From: Bacteroidaceae bacterium HV4-6-C5C
Lineage (GTDB): Bacteria; Bacteroidota; Bacteroidia; Bacteroidales; Bacteroidaceae
Direction: 5' to 3'
Length of the DNA stretch: 64,000 nt
NCBI GenBank assembly: GCA_007896885.1
Contig: VOIU01000012.1
Span: 1 to 64,000, forward strand
This document shows, one piece after another, positions 9,207 to 18,500 of this stretch. Numbering within the stretch: the stretch's first letter is position 1; each line of letters opens with the position of its first letter. Both the position numbers and the translations under genes were made by a program. The notes beneath the pieces were generated by a model. It was given only the letters and a program-made list of their open reading frames with translations, did no database searches and was not told where the DNA came from.

Positions 9207-12200
9207 TTAAAATTTAATGTTTGTACCTATCATGAATGTACGGGCACTCGGATAAAATCCGAGGTCGATACCCGAAGCCCATGGATAATCACTACCTGCT
9301 CCATAGCCTACTTCAGGATCCATGCCGGAATATCCGGTGAAAGTGAATAGGTTTTGTGCTGTTACGTAGACCTTAAGCTGGCTGCACGGGAGTTTCTTAA
9401 ACGCTTTTTTGAGGTCATACCCCAATGTTACATTCTTTATTTTCAAGTAATCGCCATTTTCCATATAGATGTCTGAAATACGGTCCCAATTTGTACTTCC
9501 GGTACTACTCAAACGCGGGAATCTGTTCGAAGTGTTTTCACCGTGCCAACGTTCAAATATATCTGTGGTGTAGTTATTGAGCGGCGAGGAAACAAAGTCA
9601 CGGTAACATTTCATGATTTGCTGCCCAAAAGTGCCGTATGTAGTTACTGAAAGATCGATACCTTTCCAGCCGATATTAAAGGAAAGTCCCAATGTAATAT
9701 CAGGGTGCGGGTTACCTATCATTGTACGATCGTTTTGGTCAATTTGTCCGCTTTCATCCGTATCCACCCAGATAACATCGCCCGGACGTGTATTTGCACC
9801 GTTCAGTTTGGCGCCTTTGTATTTGTCTATTTGATCTTGATTTTGGAAGATCCCGGCACTTTTATAACCATAAAAGTAACCGAACGGTTTGCCTACTTCG
9901 GCACGGAAAAATTCGTCGGAAGCATTCCAGAATACACTACCCGGTCCGTGAATGATACCATCATCATTGGCAATCTTTACGACTTCATTTTGATTGTGTC
10001 CCAAAGAAAGGTTGACTTCGTAAATGAAATCCTTGCCTATCCGGTCGTTCCAGTGTAATCCGAGTTCCACACCTGTATTGCGTACATCTCCACCGTTTAC
10101 ATAGCAAGGATCAGCTCCTAATGATCCTAATACAGGAGCATTTACCAGCCAATCTTTAGTTGTACGTTTATACCAATCGAACTCCATACCCAGACGACTG
10201 TTGAAAAAACGAGCGTCAATACCGAAGTCCAGTGTTTCCTGTGTCTCCCATTTCAGATCCGGATTCACTAGACGGTAAGCGTAGGACCCTGTGGCTGCAT
10301 CACCCATAGAGCCACCGAATGGATAACCGCCCCATGTGTTATTGCTTGTGATAGTGGCCATATATTGGAAAGTTGATACGGCACAGTTGCCGTTCTGTCC
10401 CCATGACGCGCGGAGTTTAAGGAAGTCGATAAACGAATACTTTTTCATGAAATTTTCGCTGGAAATGACCCAGCCTGCTGAAACGGAAGGAAAGTATCCC
10501 CAGCGGTGCCCCCGTGCGAATACTGAAGAGCCATCGGTACGCAGCACAGCGCTTGCCATATACTTTTCCTTATAATTATAGTTGGCGCGCCCAAAGAAAG
10601 AAGCAAGTCTACCTTGTCCGTTGGGTGAACCGGTGAGAGATGTAATGTTGGCTACTCCGGGCACATTGCTTAGGTAAGCGTGCTCAAAGTCGTAAAAAGA
10701 AGAGTTACGGTTAGTTCCGGCTATGGATTCACCCATTCCCCATTTCTCTATACTTTGGCCCAATAGTACATCCATGTCATGGTCACCTTTGAGGTACTTA
10801 TAGCTGATGGTGTTGTCCCAACTCCAACGGTTGTTCATGCTCATGGATTGCGACACTCTATCTTGAGTTTCGGCAAGCGTTGCGGTCAGTTCACCGTATG
10901 CCGGTACATATGAGCGGTAGCTCGACGCTGACATAATATATCCAAACTGTGACTTGACGTGCAGGTTTTTTATGGGTTGGAAGTCTGCATTCAAACTGCC
11001 TTGTAAATAATGGCTCTTGCTCAAACTTTGGCTTTGTGCATAGTCAAGATAAGCAACGGGATTTTTGTTTGCACTGTTATTTGTATCCCAATTGTAACCA
11101 TCTTTCAATTGGTCCTGATACATGTAATATCCGCCATCGGAATTTCTGACATGCATTAGCGGGCTCATCACCAGCATATTGTGTACGGCGTTCCAATAGA
11201 TATCGTCTACAGCCACCGACCCTCTGGTCTGCTGGTAGCGGTAGTTCAGCGTTTGTCCTACGGAGAGCACATCAAGCTTGTTATTCCGGATGATGACGTG
11301 CTGAGAATTGACACGCGCGTTATAACGATTCATCACCGGTACGGATGAAGGCACCCCCATAGTGGCTTCCTGCTGCGTATAATTGAATCCTATGGCATAC
11401 GTGCTCCGGTCGCTTCCACCCGTAAAATTGAGAGAATGGCTCTGTACGGCGGCACGCTTGTTGAGTATTTCTTTCAACCAGTTTGTTCCCTTCCATGTGT
11501 TTTCATTGATAGCTTTGATATCTTGAGCAGGAATATATTGAGCCCAATTATAAGGGTTCAATCCATCCATTACGCGTCCTTCATCCTGTATCGCCATATA
11601 CTCCTTAGCGTTGAGGATAGTGGGTATTTTGTATAAATCCTGCACGCCATAATAGCCATCATAACTGGCTTGAAATATACCAGCTTTCCCCTGTTTGGTC
11701 GTGACGAGGATCACACCATTAGCTGCACGCGCCCCGTAGATAGCAGCGGAAGCGGCATCTTTCAATATATCTATAGATTCGATGTCGTTAGATGAAAGAC
11801 CATCCAGACTGCCTCCGGGCACTCCGTCCACAACGTATAGAGGAGATGCTGATCCATTGGTGCCGATACCGCGAATGGTTACTTTATAGCCTGCTCCCAA
11901 AAAGCCGTTGTTTTGTACGATATTTACTCCCGGTGACTGGCTCTGCATGGCTTCCACCACGTTTACTGTATTCAATTTCGCAATTTCTTCTCCCTTTACC
12001 TGTACAGTAGCACCGGTGAGAAGTTTCTTCTTTTGTACACCGTAACCCACGACAACAACTTCTTCCAGCATTTCACTGTCTTCTGTCAAGCTAATTTTCA
12101 TGCCGGGTGTTGCTTTTATTTCCAAGGTCCTGTAGCCGATATAAGATATGACCAGCGTAGCACCGCTTTTCACGCTAAGTGAGAATTTTCCATCCAAATC

Positions 12201-12443
12201 GGTAATAACGCCATTCTTGGTCCCTTTTTCCAGTACGCTGGCGCCGATAACGGGCTCACCCTGTAGGTCTGCAACTTCTCCTTTTATTGCCATATCCTTT
12301 TGTTGGGTAATTCCGGATATATTCTTTCCGGTTTGGGAAGCATTGGCCAAAACTGCTTCTTTTCCAACAGTGGAAAAGATCATAGTCAGAAATACCGCAA
12401 ATATGGTTGCGGCATTTAATCGTAGTCTTCTTGCTTTTTTCAT
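9207..12443 (-). CDS. SusC/RagA-family TonB-dependent transporter
   Basis: The 1078-residue protein has an N-terminal signal/anchor, then a carboxypeptidase-regulatory-like beta-sandwich (about residues 52-125, GEVADLQGEPVIGASVLEKG). The TonB box and plug start follow (EEVVVVGYGVQKKKLLTGA), and the plug includes NGVILVTTKQGK. The long C-terminal region is the 22-strand barrel, ending in the terminal Phe of outer-membrane proteins (MIGTNIKF). No STN domain is seen, so control through an ECF/anti-sigma pair at this receptor is not expected. It imports oligosaccharide together with the adjacent SusD. The gene begins 19 nt after the GH9 stop. Confidence 0.96.
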   Translation of the reverse strand: MKKARRLRLNAATIFAVFLTMIFSTVGKEAVLANASQTGKNISGITQQKDMAIKGEVADLQGEPVIGASVLEKGTKNGVITDLDGKFSLSVKSGATLVISYIGYRTLEIKATPGMKISLTEDSEMLEEVVVVGYGVQKKKLLTGATVQVKGEEIAKLNTVNVVEAMQSQSPGVNIVQNNGFLGAGYKVTIRGIGTNGSASPLYVVDGVPGGSLDGLSSNDIESIDILKDAASAAIYGARAANGVILVTTKQGKAGIFQASYDGYYGVQDLYKIPTILNAKEYMAIQDEGRVMDGLNPYNWAQYIPAQDIKAINENTWKGTNWLKEILNKRAAVQSHSLNFTGGSDRSTYAIGFNYTQQEATMGVPSSVPVMNRYNARVNSQHVIIRNNKLDVLSVGQTLNYRYQQTRGSVAVDDIYWNAVHNMLVMSPLMHVRNSDGGYYMYQDQLKDGYNWDTNNSANKNPVAYLDYAQSQSLSKSHYLQGSLNADFQPIKNLHVKSQFGYIMSASSYRSYVPAYGELTATLAETQDRVSQSMSMNNRWSWDNTISYKYLKGDHDMDVLLGQSIEKWGMGESIAGTNRNSSFYDFEHAYLSNVPGVANITSLTGSPNGQGRLASFFGRANYNYKEKYMASAVLRTDGSSVFARGHRWGYFPSVSAGWVISSENFMKKYSFIDFLKLRASWGQNGNCAVSTFQYMATITSNNTWGGYPFGGSMGDAATGSYAYRLVNPDLKWETQETLDFGIDARFFNSRLGMEFDWYKRTTKDWLVNAPVLGSLGADPCYVNGGDVRNTGVELGLHWNDRIGKDFIYEVNLSLGHNQNEVVKIANDDGIIHGPGSVFWNASDEFFRAEVGKPFGYFYGYKSAGIFQNQDQIDKYKGAKLNGANTRPGDVIWVDTDESGQIDQNDRTMIGNPHPDITLGLSFNIGWKGIDLSVTTYGTFGQQIMKCYRDFVSSPLNNYTTDIFERWHGENTSNRFPRLSSTGSTNWDRISDIYMENGDYLKIKNVTLGYDLKKAFKKLPCSQLKVYVTAQNLFTFTGYSGMDPEVGYGAGSDYPWASGIDLGFYPSARTFMIGTNIKF

Positions 12444-12462
12444 AATTTAAGATTATTAATAG

Positions 12463-14265
12463 TTATTGTTTTCCTGCCTTTTGCATGGTAGCGAGATAGA
12501 AACATAGGCTGGCTGTACCGTCCATAGTCGGTTCATTAGTAGAATAGTCCCCAGGATCATCATGGTATACGGCCGCACCATATTGAAAAGGAGCGTACTC
12601 GTCCGCATATTTAAGGTGTATTCCAGCCAATGATTCATATCTGATTCGTTCAATCGGGCCGTCCACGAGACCACCATACGGTATATTATGAAGCATTTCC
12701 GTCACAAATGAATGAACTCTCGTAGGATAATCACCGTCTTCGGGCAGTCCGCAAATCATGGAAGTTCCCCAGGGATTGCATCCGAAGAGCCAATCGCGAA
12801 GCGCCGCTTCCATCTCAAGAAAATTATTGTCTCCGGAGAGCTGATGATAAAGACGAGCCTGTGTAATGGCAGCCACAACGAGGTTATTTGAACACCAGAG
12901 ATAAGGTATCCCGTAAAAAAAAGGATCGTCATATATTTTAGCCCGTTTATTCAGACATTCCAGCCCACCTTTCATGTAGGAAATATATTTTTCCCTTATA
13001 AGACTGCCCGCCATTCGGGCTAAGTAGTAATGTCCGATATTTACGAAAGGATAGAATTGATAATGCCGCGCCCGCCCCAGTTCCATCCAGGGAGATATTT
13101 CCTCCAGTTGGCCCCAGTAGTCGGCATCTTTTATATCTTTCTCCTGCCCGTTCAGCCGATATAGCGTGGCAGCCGCAAGTTCCATGTCATCTACCCAGTT
13201 GTCTTCTTCGTAGAAATAGGGAGATACAACACAAGCAGTCTGGTTATTGCCCGGTATTCTTTCCCCATAACGGTATGCAACTCTTGATTTAGTTGAGAGA
13301 AGAGTGCTTAGCTCGGGAGTTATCGTTTTGAAAATATCAGCGCCCAAAGCAAATGCCGATGCAAATTTGGCTGCACTCGAAGACACTCCGGTGGACCGGT
13401 TGGTGCGTCCCGGACGCAGCCCTTGCGGTTTTCCTGTAACAGGATATACCGGACGTCCCAAGCCTTTTCCATAACCGTAATCCACATAATCCCGATTTGG
13501 AAAACGCATGGCGGCATGGTCACGATCGTCTGCTATCTGGTTGAACATCAGTGTCGAATCGGGATTCATGCGAAGCATCCAATCCAACCCCCAACGGGCT
13601 TCATCGAGTATATCCGGAATCCCATTTGAGCCTTTTCTTCCATCAGATTGATAGTTATCCTTGAATACGGTTGTGTCAGGAGTTTGTTGCCAGGCAAACA
13701 ACATCTGAAAGGTGGCAGTAGCCGAAGTGGTAAGATACTGCAGGTAATCTGACGCATCGTGCCATCCGCCACGCACATCCACCTTTTCGCCTTCACGCGT
13801 GGGGTGGTCGACTATATATCCGTCATGTTGGTGACACAATGTGTCGAGATAAGGATTGTATCCGCACCGTTGCTGACGCATGTAATTCAGGACAAAGTCT
13901 GCTGTTCCTTCCCACACCTCAGGGTCGATCCTGAATTGTGGTGACCTGCTTCCATTACATTCAATATAATATTTTCCATGAGTGGACAATGATGAAAAAT
14001 TAAGGCGGAAAGCTTGTTTCATTCCCCATCTTCCGGCATTGGCGGAGACACCTTTTCCTTTAAAAGCAATCCTACCTGTTTTTGCATCTTTTACACTAAA
14101 ATGTAAGTTAGCTTTTTCATTCGTGGAGATAAATACCGCCACCTTGATGCTTGCCGGTAAATATCCCAGTCTATTGACTCTTATCCATGATTCTGTAGCT
14201 TGAACGTCCAGTTGGATAAAGACCATAGAAAGGAGAACTAATATAAATACAAATAAGGGTTTCAT
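12463..14265 (-). CDS. GH9 family glycoside hydrolase with N-terminal CelD_N Ig-like domain
   Basis: A signal peptide (about 1-22) is followed by the Ig-like CelD_N domain (RVNRLGYLPASIKVAVF, about 27-110) and the GH9 alpha6/alpha6 barrel. The catalytic aspartates are in GGWHDASDYLQ (Asp170, Asp173) and the general acid is Glu578 in DYSTNEPTMDG, so the active site is intact. GH9 is an inverting family containing endo- and exo-glucanases and also exo-beta-glucosaminidases of the chitin pathway of Vibrio. With GH18 and an amino-sugar-like catabolic cassette around it, a glucosaminidase or chito-oligosaccharide role is plausible; a beta-glucan role is the main alternative. It starts 2 nt after the creatininase-family gene. 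Confidence 0.88.
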   Translation of the reverse strand: MKPLFVFILVLLSMVFIQLDVQATESWIRVNRLGYLPASIKVAVFISTNEKANLHFSVKDAKTGRIAFKGKGVSANAGRWGMKQAFRLNFSSLSTHGKYYIECNGSRSPQFRIDPEVWEGTADFVLNYMRQQRCGYNPYLDTLCHQHDGYIVDHPTREGEKVDVRGGWHDASDYLQYLTTSATATFQMLFAWQQTPDTTVFKDNYQSDGRKGSNGIPDILDEARWGLDWMLRMNPDSTLMFNQIADDRDHAAMRFPNRDYVDYGYGKGLGRPVYPVTGKPQGLRPGRTNRSTGVSSSAAKFASAFALGADIFKTITPELSTLLSTKSRVAYRYGERIPGNNQTACVVSPYFYEEDNWVDDMELAAATLYRLNGQEKDIKDADYWGQLEEISPWMELGRARHYQFYPFVNIGHYYLARMAGSLIREKYISYMKGGLECLNKRAKIYDDPFFYGIPYLWCSNNLVVAAITQARLYHQLSGDNNFLEMEAALRDWLFGCNPWGTSMICGLPEDGDYPTRVHSFVTEMLHNIPYGGLVDGPIERIRYESLAGIHLKYADEYAPFQYGAAVYHDDPGDYSTNEPTMDGTASLCFYLATMQKAGKQ

Positions 14266-14267
14266 AT

Positions 14268-15032
14268 TTAATAAAGTTTTTTGTTCACCAATTCATTGAA
14301 TAGAAAAGCAATCTTATCTGTTACCACATTAGCATACTCAGCTCCCTTGGAAGCAGTCGCTTTTCGCGGATCTCCCACTCCTGTATCAACCGAGGTATAC
14401 CGCCAATTACGTGGCGCCCAGCCTATTTTTTGGTTAAGTGAACTTATATTGAAAGAACGGCTTTTACCATCGCCGGCAGCATCCATGTTGACCAGCCCAG
14501 GGCGATAATAAAGCATTACAGACGTCTCTTGTTCTCCGGCATGATCATCAATTACCTCTTCAAAATACCTTTCCCTCTTTTCTACTGCAAACCAGTCGCA
14601 ATTTACGATAATCATTTCAGGATAGTCCTGCATAAAATCCCGTATCATTGATTTGAAATTATTACCGCCATGTCCATTCATTATAATGAGGATGCGAAAA
14701 CCCTGACATTGAAGAGATGCAACGATATCGTTGAGTACAGCTCTTTGTGTTTCATATCGAGTGTGTATGCAAAAAGGAAGTTCTATCTGCCCGGGATTCT
14801 GCGCTCCCAGAGGGATAGGCGGAAGTACCATTCCTTTTACCCCATATTCCAACCAAGCTTTTGCTACCGCATCCACGGCAATATCATGCGCCAGATAACA
14901 ATCCGTCATATACGGTAAATGATAATTATGAGGTTCGGTAGCTCCCCAAGGCAATACGACATAAGAATATGGAATATCCTTTACGTTACCATAATTTTCA
15001 ACCGACAGATCTATATTGGGCTTTTTATTCAT
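14268..15032 (-). CDS. Creatininase-family amidohydrolase
   Basis: This 254-residue cytoplasmic protein has the creatininase fold signatures. The first metal-binding motif is GATEPHNYHLPYMTD (Glu33, His35, Asp44), followed by NGHGGNN (His121) and the downstream HAGEQETS (Glu167). The family cleaves C-N bonds in small cyclic or linear amides and includes creatininase, ArfB formamide hydrolase and MftE peptidase. The gene is packed between an SIS-domain gene (1-nt gap) and GH9 (2-nt gap), which argues for a role in breakdown of the imported sugar, for example cleaving an N-acyl group or another amide. The substrate is not known. No signal peptide is present. Confidence 0.85.
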   Translation of the reverse strand: MNKKPNIDLSVENYGNVKDIPYSYVVLPWGATEPHNYHLPYMTDCYLAHDIAVDAVAKAWLEYGVKGMVLPPIPLGAQNPGQIELPFCIHTRYETQRAVLNDIVASLQCQGFRILIIMNGHGGNNFKSMIRDFMQDYPEMIIVNCDWFAVEKRERYFEEVIDDHAGEQETSVMLYYRPGLVNMDAAGDGKSRSFNISSLNQKIGWAPRNWRYTSVDTGVGDPRKATASKGAEYANVVTDKIAFLFNELVNKKLY

Positions 15033-15033
15033 A

Positions 15034-15795
15034 TCAAAGACATTTTACTTTCTTCTGATATTCTGCAATAGCAGCATCAAGACGTTCGTGTGCAGTGGTA
15101 TCTCCTGGTACATTGTGTGATGGATGGATGTATAGATGTACGCCACGTTCAGCCAAAATCTCTGCCACAGTGGTAATAGTCATCCAAACCATAGACACAA
15201 AGCTTAGCGTAGACAATGGCCCTACTTTATCAAAGTGATTTTTCAACGGAACAGATGCATCCACCAAAGGAACACAAGAATCCACTACTATATCTGCCAA
15301 CTGAAACAAGTTTTTACCGCTTGAATGGCGACTTGGCTTATCGCTGGTTTCTCCTGCAGATCCATACACAATCACTTTCATTCCTTTCTTTTTTGCTTCC
15401 AGGGCAATATCAATATTTACCGCATTAATCCCTGTATGCGAAAATATCCAGATACAGTCTTTCGAATTGAAATCATAATTTTTCATGATTTCCTGTCCGT
15501 AACCTTCAGCTCTTTCCAAAAACAAGAACTGATGAATACCCATCTGACCGATAATCTGTGTGAAGAATGTCAGCGGCAGTTCACAAAGAGGGTGAAAGCC
15601 GACAAAACTACCAATACGCGGATACATTTCCTCTACAGGAATAGTGGCATGACCACACCCGAATGTATGTACCCAACGACCTGCCTCAATTGAATCAGCC
15701 ATTACAGTAGCTGCTTTTTTTACATTTTCCATTTGCGTGGCTTCTAGCTTCTCCATAATGCCATGCGCATTCTTTAACCATTCGTTTGCTAACAT
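15034..15795 (-). CDS. SIS-domain sugar-phosphate protein (COG4821/UPF0309 type)
   Basis: This 253-residue cytoplasmic protein has a single SIS phosphosugar-binding domain (HTFGCGHATIPVEEM, IWIFSHTGINAVNIDIALEAKKKG). It resembles the COG4821/UPF0309 group rather than GlmS or the MurR/RpiR regulators, since there is no amidotransferase or DNA-binding part. From memory, a Streptomyces member of this group acts on N-acetylglucosamine-6-phosphate. Next to a ROK kinase and permease, it would use the phosphorylated sugar. The ATG lies 23 nt after the MFS stop. The reaction is inferred, not shown. Confidence 0.78.
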   Translation of the reverse strand: MLANEWLKNAHGIMEKLEATQMENVKKAATVMADSIEAGRWVHTFGCGHATIPVEEMYPRIGSFVGFHPLCELPLTFFTQIIGQMGIHQFLFLERAEGYGQEIMKNYDFNSKDCIWIFSHTGINAVNIDIALEAKKKGMKVIVYGSAGETSDKPSRHSSGKNLFQLADIVVDSCVPLVDASVPLKNHFDKVGPLSTLSFVSMVWMTITTVAEILAERGVHLYIHPSHNVPGDTTAHERLDAAIAEYQKKVKCL

Positions 15796-15818
15796 AATTT
15801 TTGTTTTTAAATTAAATA

Positions 15819-16964
15819 TTATTTAAGTGAACTTTTGAATAATAGTAACATAATAGCAATAGCGGCAATCATCATCAATGGATAGACACCGATGCCATAC
15901 TGCTGAGATATGATTCCTGTCAAGCTATTTAGCAACGTTTGTCCGATTAAAGCGATCACAAGCGCGATGCTAAAAGCAGTCCCTGACAATGACGCATACT
16001 TACTGCCTATAATACTGAATATGACCGGAAAAGTCGATGCTAACCCTACGCCTATAAGCACCATTGCTATTGCTGCGCGCAGAAATCCTGGTGAAAAAGA
16101 TAACAGCCCGAACCCTACAGCCGCTACGATCAGGCTAAAAAGCAACACACTCCCCATCTTTAATCTTTTGAATAATACAACTAAAAGAAGCCGTGTTGCA
16201 GTAAGACCTGCCACCATACAAGTCAAAGTTATCAATGCTTGACCGGAAGAAATATTCGTAACTTGTCCTAAATAAAGAGCTGTCCAGTTATTACACACTC
16301 CTTCAATACCACTTTGAAAAAATAATATAAGACTAAGAATTATCAGACTGCTTTCTTTTAAAAGCTTCAATCCTTTCTTTATCGGGAAGCCTTGAGGCTG
16401 CTTTGGAGGAGGAAAAGCTATCGTACTACAAAATATGACTCCTATTAACATAATAACGCCAATAGCCTGTAATATCGTTTCGAATGAATAATATCTGGAA
16501 AGAGCACTAAGTAATGTAGGGATTCCTAATGCTCCGATTCCATAAAAAGCTCCAAGCAGACTAATCCGGGCACCTTTCTCCTTCTCGTCTGATATGTCCG
16601 CCACCAATGCATTTGTTTCTCCATTTAAAACTCCTCCACCCAATCCTATTCCCACTATGGAGAGTTGGAGCATAGAGATATTTTCAAACAGAATGATTCC
16701 TTCTATTCCCAGCAATACGATCATACAGCTAAGTAGCAAAAGTGTCTTATATCCGAAGCGATCCACAATTGGCCCGAACAACAAGGAGCCACCCAACAAT
16801 CCAAGTGGCAGAAAAGTAACCAGCCCGGTAGCCTCAAGATTATTTAGACCCAACTTTAATGTCAGTGCCGGTAGCACAGATCCCAGAGCAAGCATTGATA
16901 TACCGAAAAAACACATTCCGATACATGCCGTAATAAACACCTTTTTTGTATTATAGCTATTCAT
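15819..16964 (-). CDS. MFS-family sugar permease
   Basis: This 381-residue integral membrane protein has about 12 hydrophobic segments. Typical MFS features are the motif between helices 2 and 3 (GPIVDRFGYKTLLLLS) and a glycine-rich helix, GIGLGGGVLNGETNALVADI, like that of sugar transporters of the FucP/NagP sort. It would bring the mono- or disaccharide product from periplasm to cytoplasm. Its start codon overlaps the end of the kinase gene by 8 nt, indicating translational coupling. The specific substrate cannot be read from sequence. Confidence 0.85.
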   Translation of the reverse strand: MNSYNTKKVFITACIGMCFFGISMLALGSVLPALTLKLGLNNLEATGLVTFLPLGLLGGSLLFGPIVDRFGYKTLLLLSCMIVLLGIEGIILFENISMLQLSIVGIGLGGGVLNGETNALVADISDEKEKGARISLLGAFYGIGALGIPTLLSALSRYYSFETILQAIGVIMLIGVIFCSTIAFPPPKQPQGFPIKKGLKLLKESSLIILSLILFFQSGIEGVCNNWTALYLGQVTNISSGQALITLTCMVAGLTATRLLLVVLFKRLKMGSVLLFSLIVAAVGFGLLSFSPGFLRAAIAMVLIGVGLASTFPVIFSIIGSKYASLSGTAFSIALVIALIGQTLLNSLTGIISQQYGIGVYPLMMIAAIAIMLLLFKSSLK

Positions 16965-17916
16965 GCAAATGATTTTTAATGGCCAAAAATGCAGCTCCTA
17001 TAAGTCCGGCATTACCGGAGAGTTGTGAAGAGACAAATTCCACTTGTCTGATGCTGAGCGGTTGCGCCCATTTGCAAGCCTCTTGGTAAATATCTTCTAT
17101 AAAGACACATGCAGGTCCAAACACACCTCCGCCCCAGATGATTTTTTGCGGATTGAGTAAACTTACCAGATTGGCGGACCCCATCCCCCACATCTCAATA
17201 GCTTTGTGTATGACGGCAACAGCTATAGGATCTTTTTCATTGTATGCACTGAATACATCGTATGCCGAAATCCGACTAATCGGTTTTTGCCGTAACTTTC
17301 CTTTATAGGTTTTATCCGCATGTACTGCATCACGCACCCGGGCACCTATTCCATTTCCGGAAGCATAATATTCAAAGCAGCCACAAGCATCATATTCAGA
17401 AGTATAGGGAGGTTGCAATGCCAACCATCCTGTGGCACCTATGATATCGCTTGCACCATGCAATACGTGACCGTCAATTATTATACCGGCCCCTATGCCT
17501 GTACCCACTGCAATGAATATGGCACTGTGGCAATCTTTAGCAGCTCCCTGCCACATCTCACCATACATATAGCAAGTACGGTCACTATCTATGTAAATTC
17601 CTATTTCGGGTGGAACCACTCTGCGCAATATCTCTTGAAGCGGATAATTATCCCATCTGGGAATATTAGGAGCCCACACCCTACCGGTCTGTGAATACAC
17701 TATTCCGGGTATACATACCCCAATACTATCAATGGAAATATTGTTTTTACGTGCCACTGTCAAAAGCTTGTCGAGTATATCGGTAGCTAAGTTACCCACA
17801 TCGTTTCCACTCCTTCCTTTTAGAAGCCGCTTTCGGTTGAAACACATATTGCCGTTAGGGAAGAAAATAGCACCTGCTATTTTGGTACCTCCAATGTCAA
17901 GTGCGATGGTAGCCAT
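16957..17916 (-). CDS. ROK-family sugar kinase (atypical zinc/His motif)
   Basis: The N-terminus ALDIGGTKIAGAIF is the ATP phosphate-binding loop of ROK kinases. The catalytic aspartate is probably Asp112 in IDSDRTCYMYGE, where the family usually has NDANAAA. The glycine-rich VGTGIGAGIIIDG follows. Where most ROK proteins have GEIGH, this one reads GATGW (160-164), so the zinc-binding histidine is replaced. The cysteine loop is shortened to ACGCFE (Cys178, Cys180). The protein therefore probably lacks or alters the usual structural zinc. It has no helix-turn-helix, so it is a kinase and not a NagC-type repressor. It is the first gene of the utilization locus. Confidence 0.85.
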   Translation of the reverse strand: MATIALDIGGTKIAGAIFFPNGNMCFNRKRLLKGRSGNDVGNLATDILDKLLTVARKNNISIDSIGVCIPGIVYSQTGRVWAPNIPRWDNYPLQEILRRVVPPEIGIYIDSDRTCYMYGEMWQGAAKDCHSAIFIAVGTGIGAGIIIDGHVLHGASDIIGATGWLALQPPYTSEYDACGCFEYYASGNGIGARVRDAVHADKTYKGKLRQKPISRISAYDVFSAYNEKDPIAVAVIHKAIEMWGMGSANLVSLLNPQKIIWGGGVFGPACVFIEDIYQEACKWAQPLSIRQVEFVSSQLSGNAGLIGAAFLAIKNHLHE

Positions 17917-18500
17917 ATCATAATTATTAGATTTTGTTAGCTTATTTAACGCTTGTAAACAAACCTATGAAAATATTATCATGAACAATTAGTATTTCAT
18001 CTATTTTTTATGCAAAAAAATACAACTATTCATAAATATATGTTTAAAATACATTGGGAATATATATGGAAATATTAATCTATTACCTTATAAATAACAG
18101 AGATATACAAATTATCAATTTTAGTTAATATTTCCGTTTTATGTTTATTAACAACAAGGAGATTTTTAAATATCCATTCCGGAAAACTACATGTACTAAA
18201 TGACAATAGTGCGGATCTCGAAAAAAAAATAAAACAAGAACATGTAAATCATTTCTATTCCGCTAAAAGGAAAATTATAGCATGGGAACAGCATTGAAAT
18301 TTAAGGAGCATTGAGTTGGAAGATATTCAGATAATGAGTGCAGGTATCAACATTTATCACAGTGAGATAAATGGCAACCGACCGGACCCGTTGATCTTTT
18401 GCAAATATAGGTATTGTCAAAGAAAAACAACACCCTATTACACATTGTAGTTCCCTGGTCTATATTGACTTGAACAGATACTTAAGCCTTTATTGCTCTA
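17917..18500. other. AT-rich intergenic region upstream of the utilization locus
   Basis: About 580 bases without a convincing gene. The plus strand from about 18095 to 18298 is open but has no good start and no recognisable product. On the minus strand TATATTTG (18402-18409), with a TTG at 18428-18430 (18-nt gap), could be a promoter reading towards the kinase gene, leaving a leader of nearly 500 nt. No regulator gene (HTCS or SusR-like) adjoins the locus. Confidence 0.4.

Noticed and set aside
10336..12450. Several plus-strand frames of 60-120 codons opposite the SusC gene
   Set aside because: All lie inside a complete SusC gene and carry no family signatures.
18095..18298. Open plus-strand stretch of about 65 codons in the region upstream of the utilization locus
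   Set aside because: No credible start codon or promoter and no recognised product; could arise by chance in AT-rich DNA.
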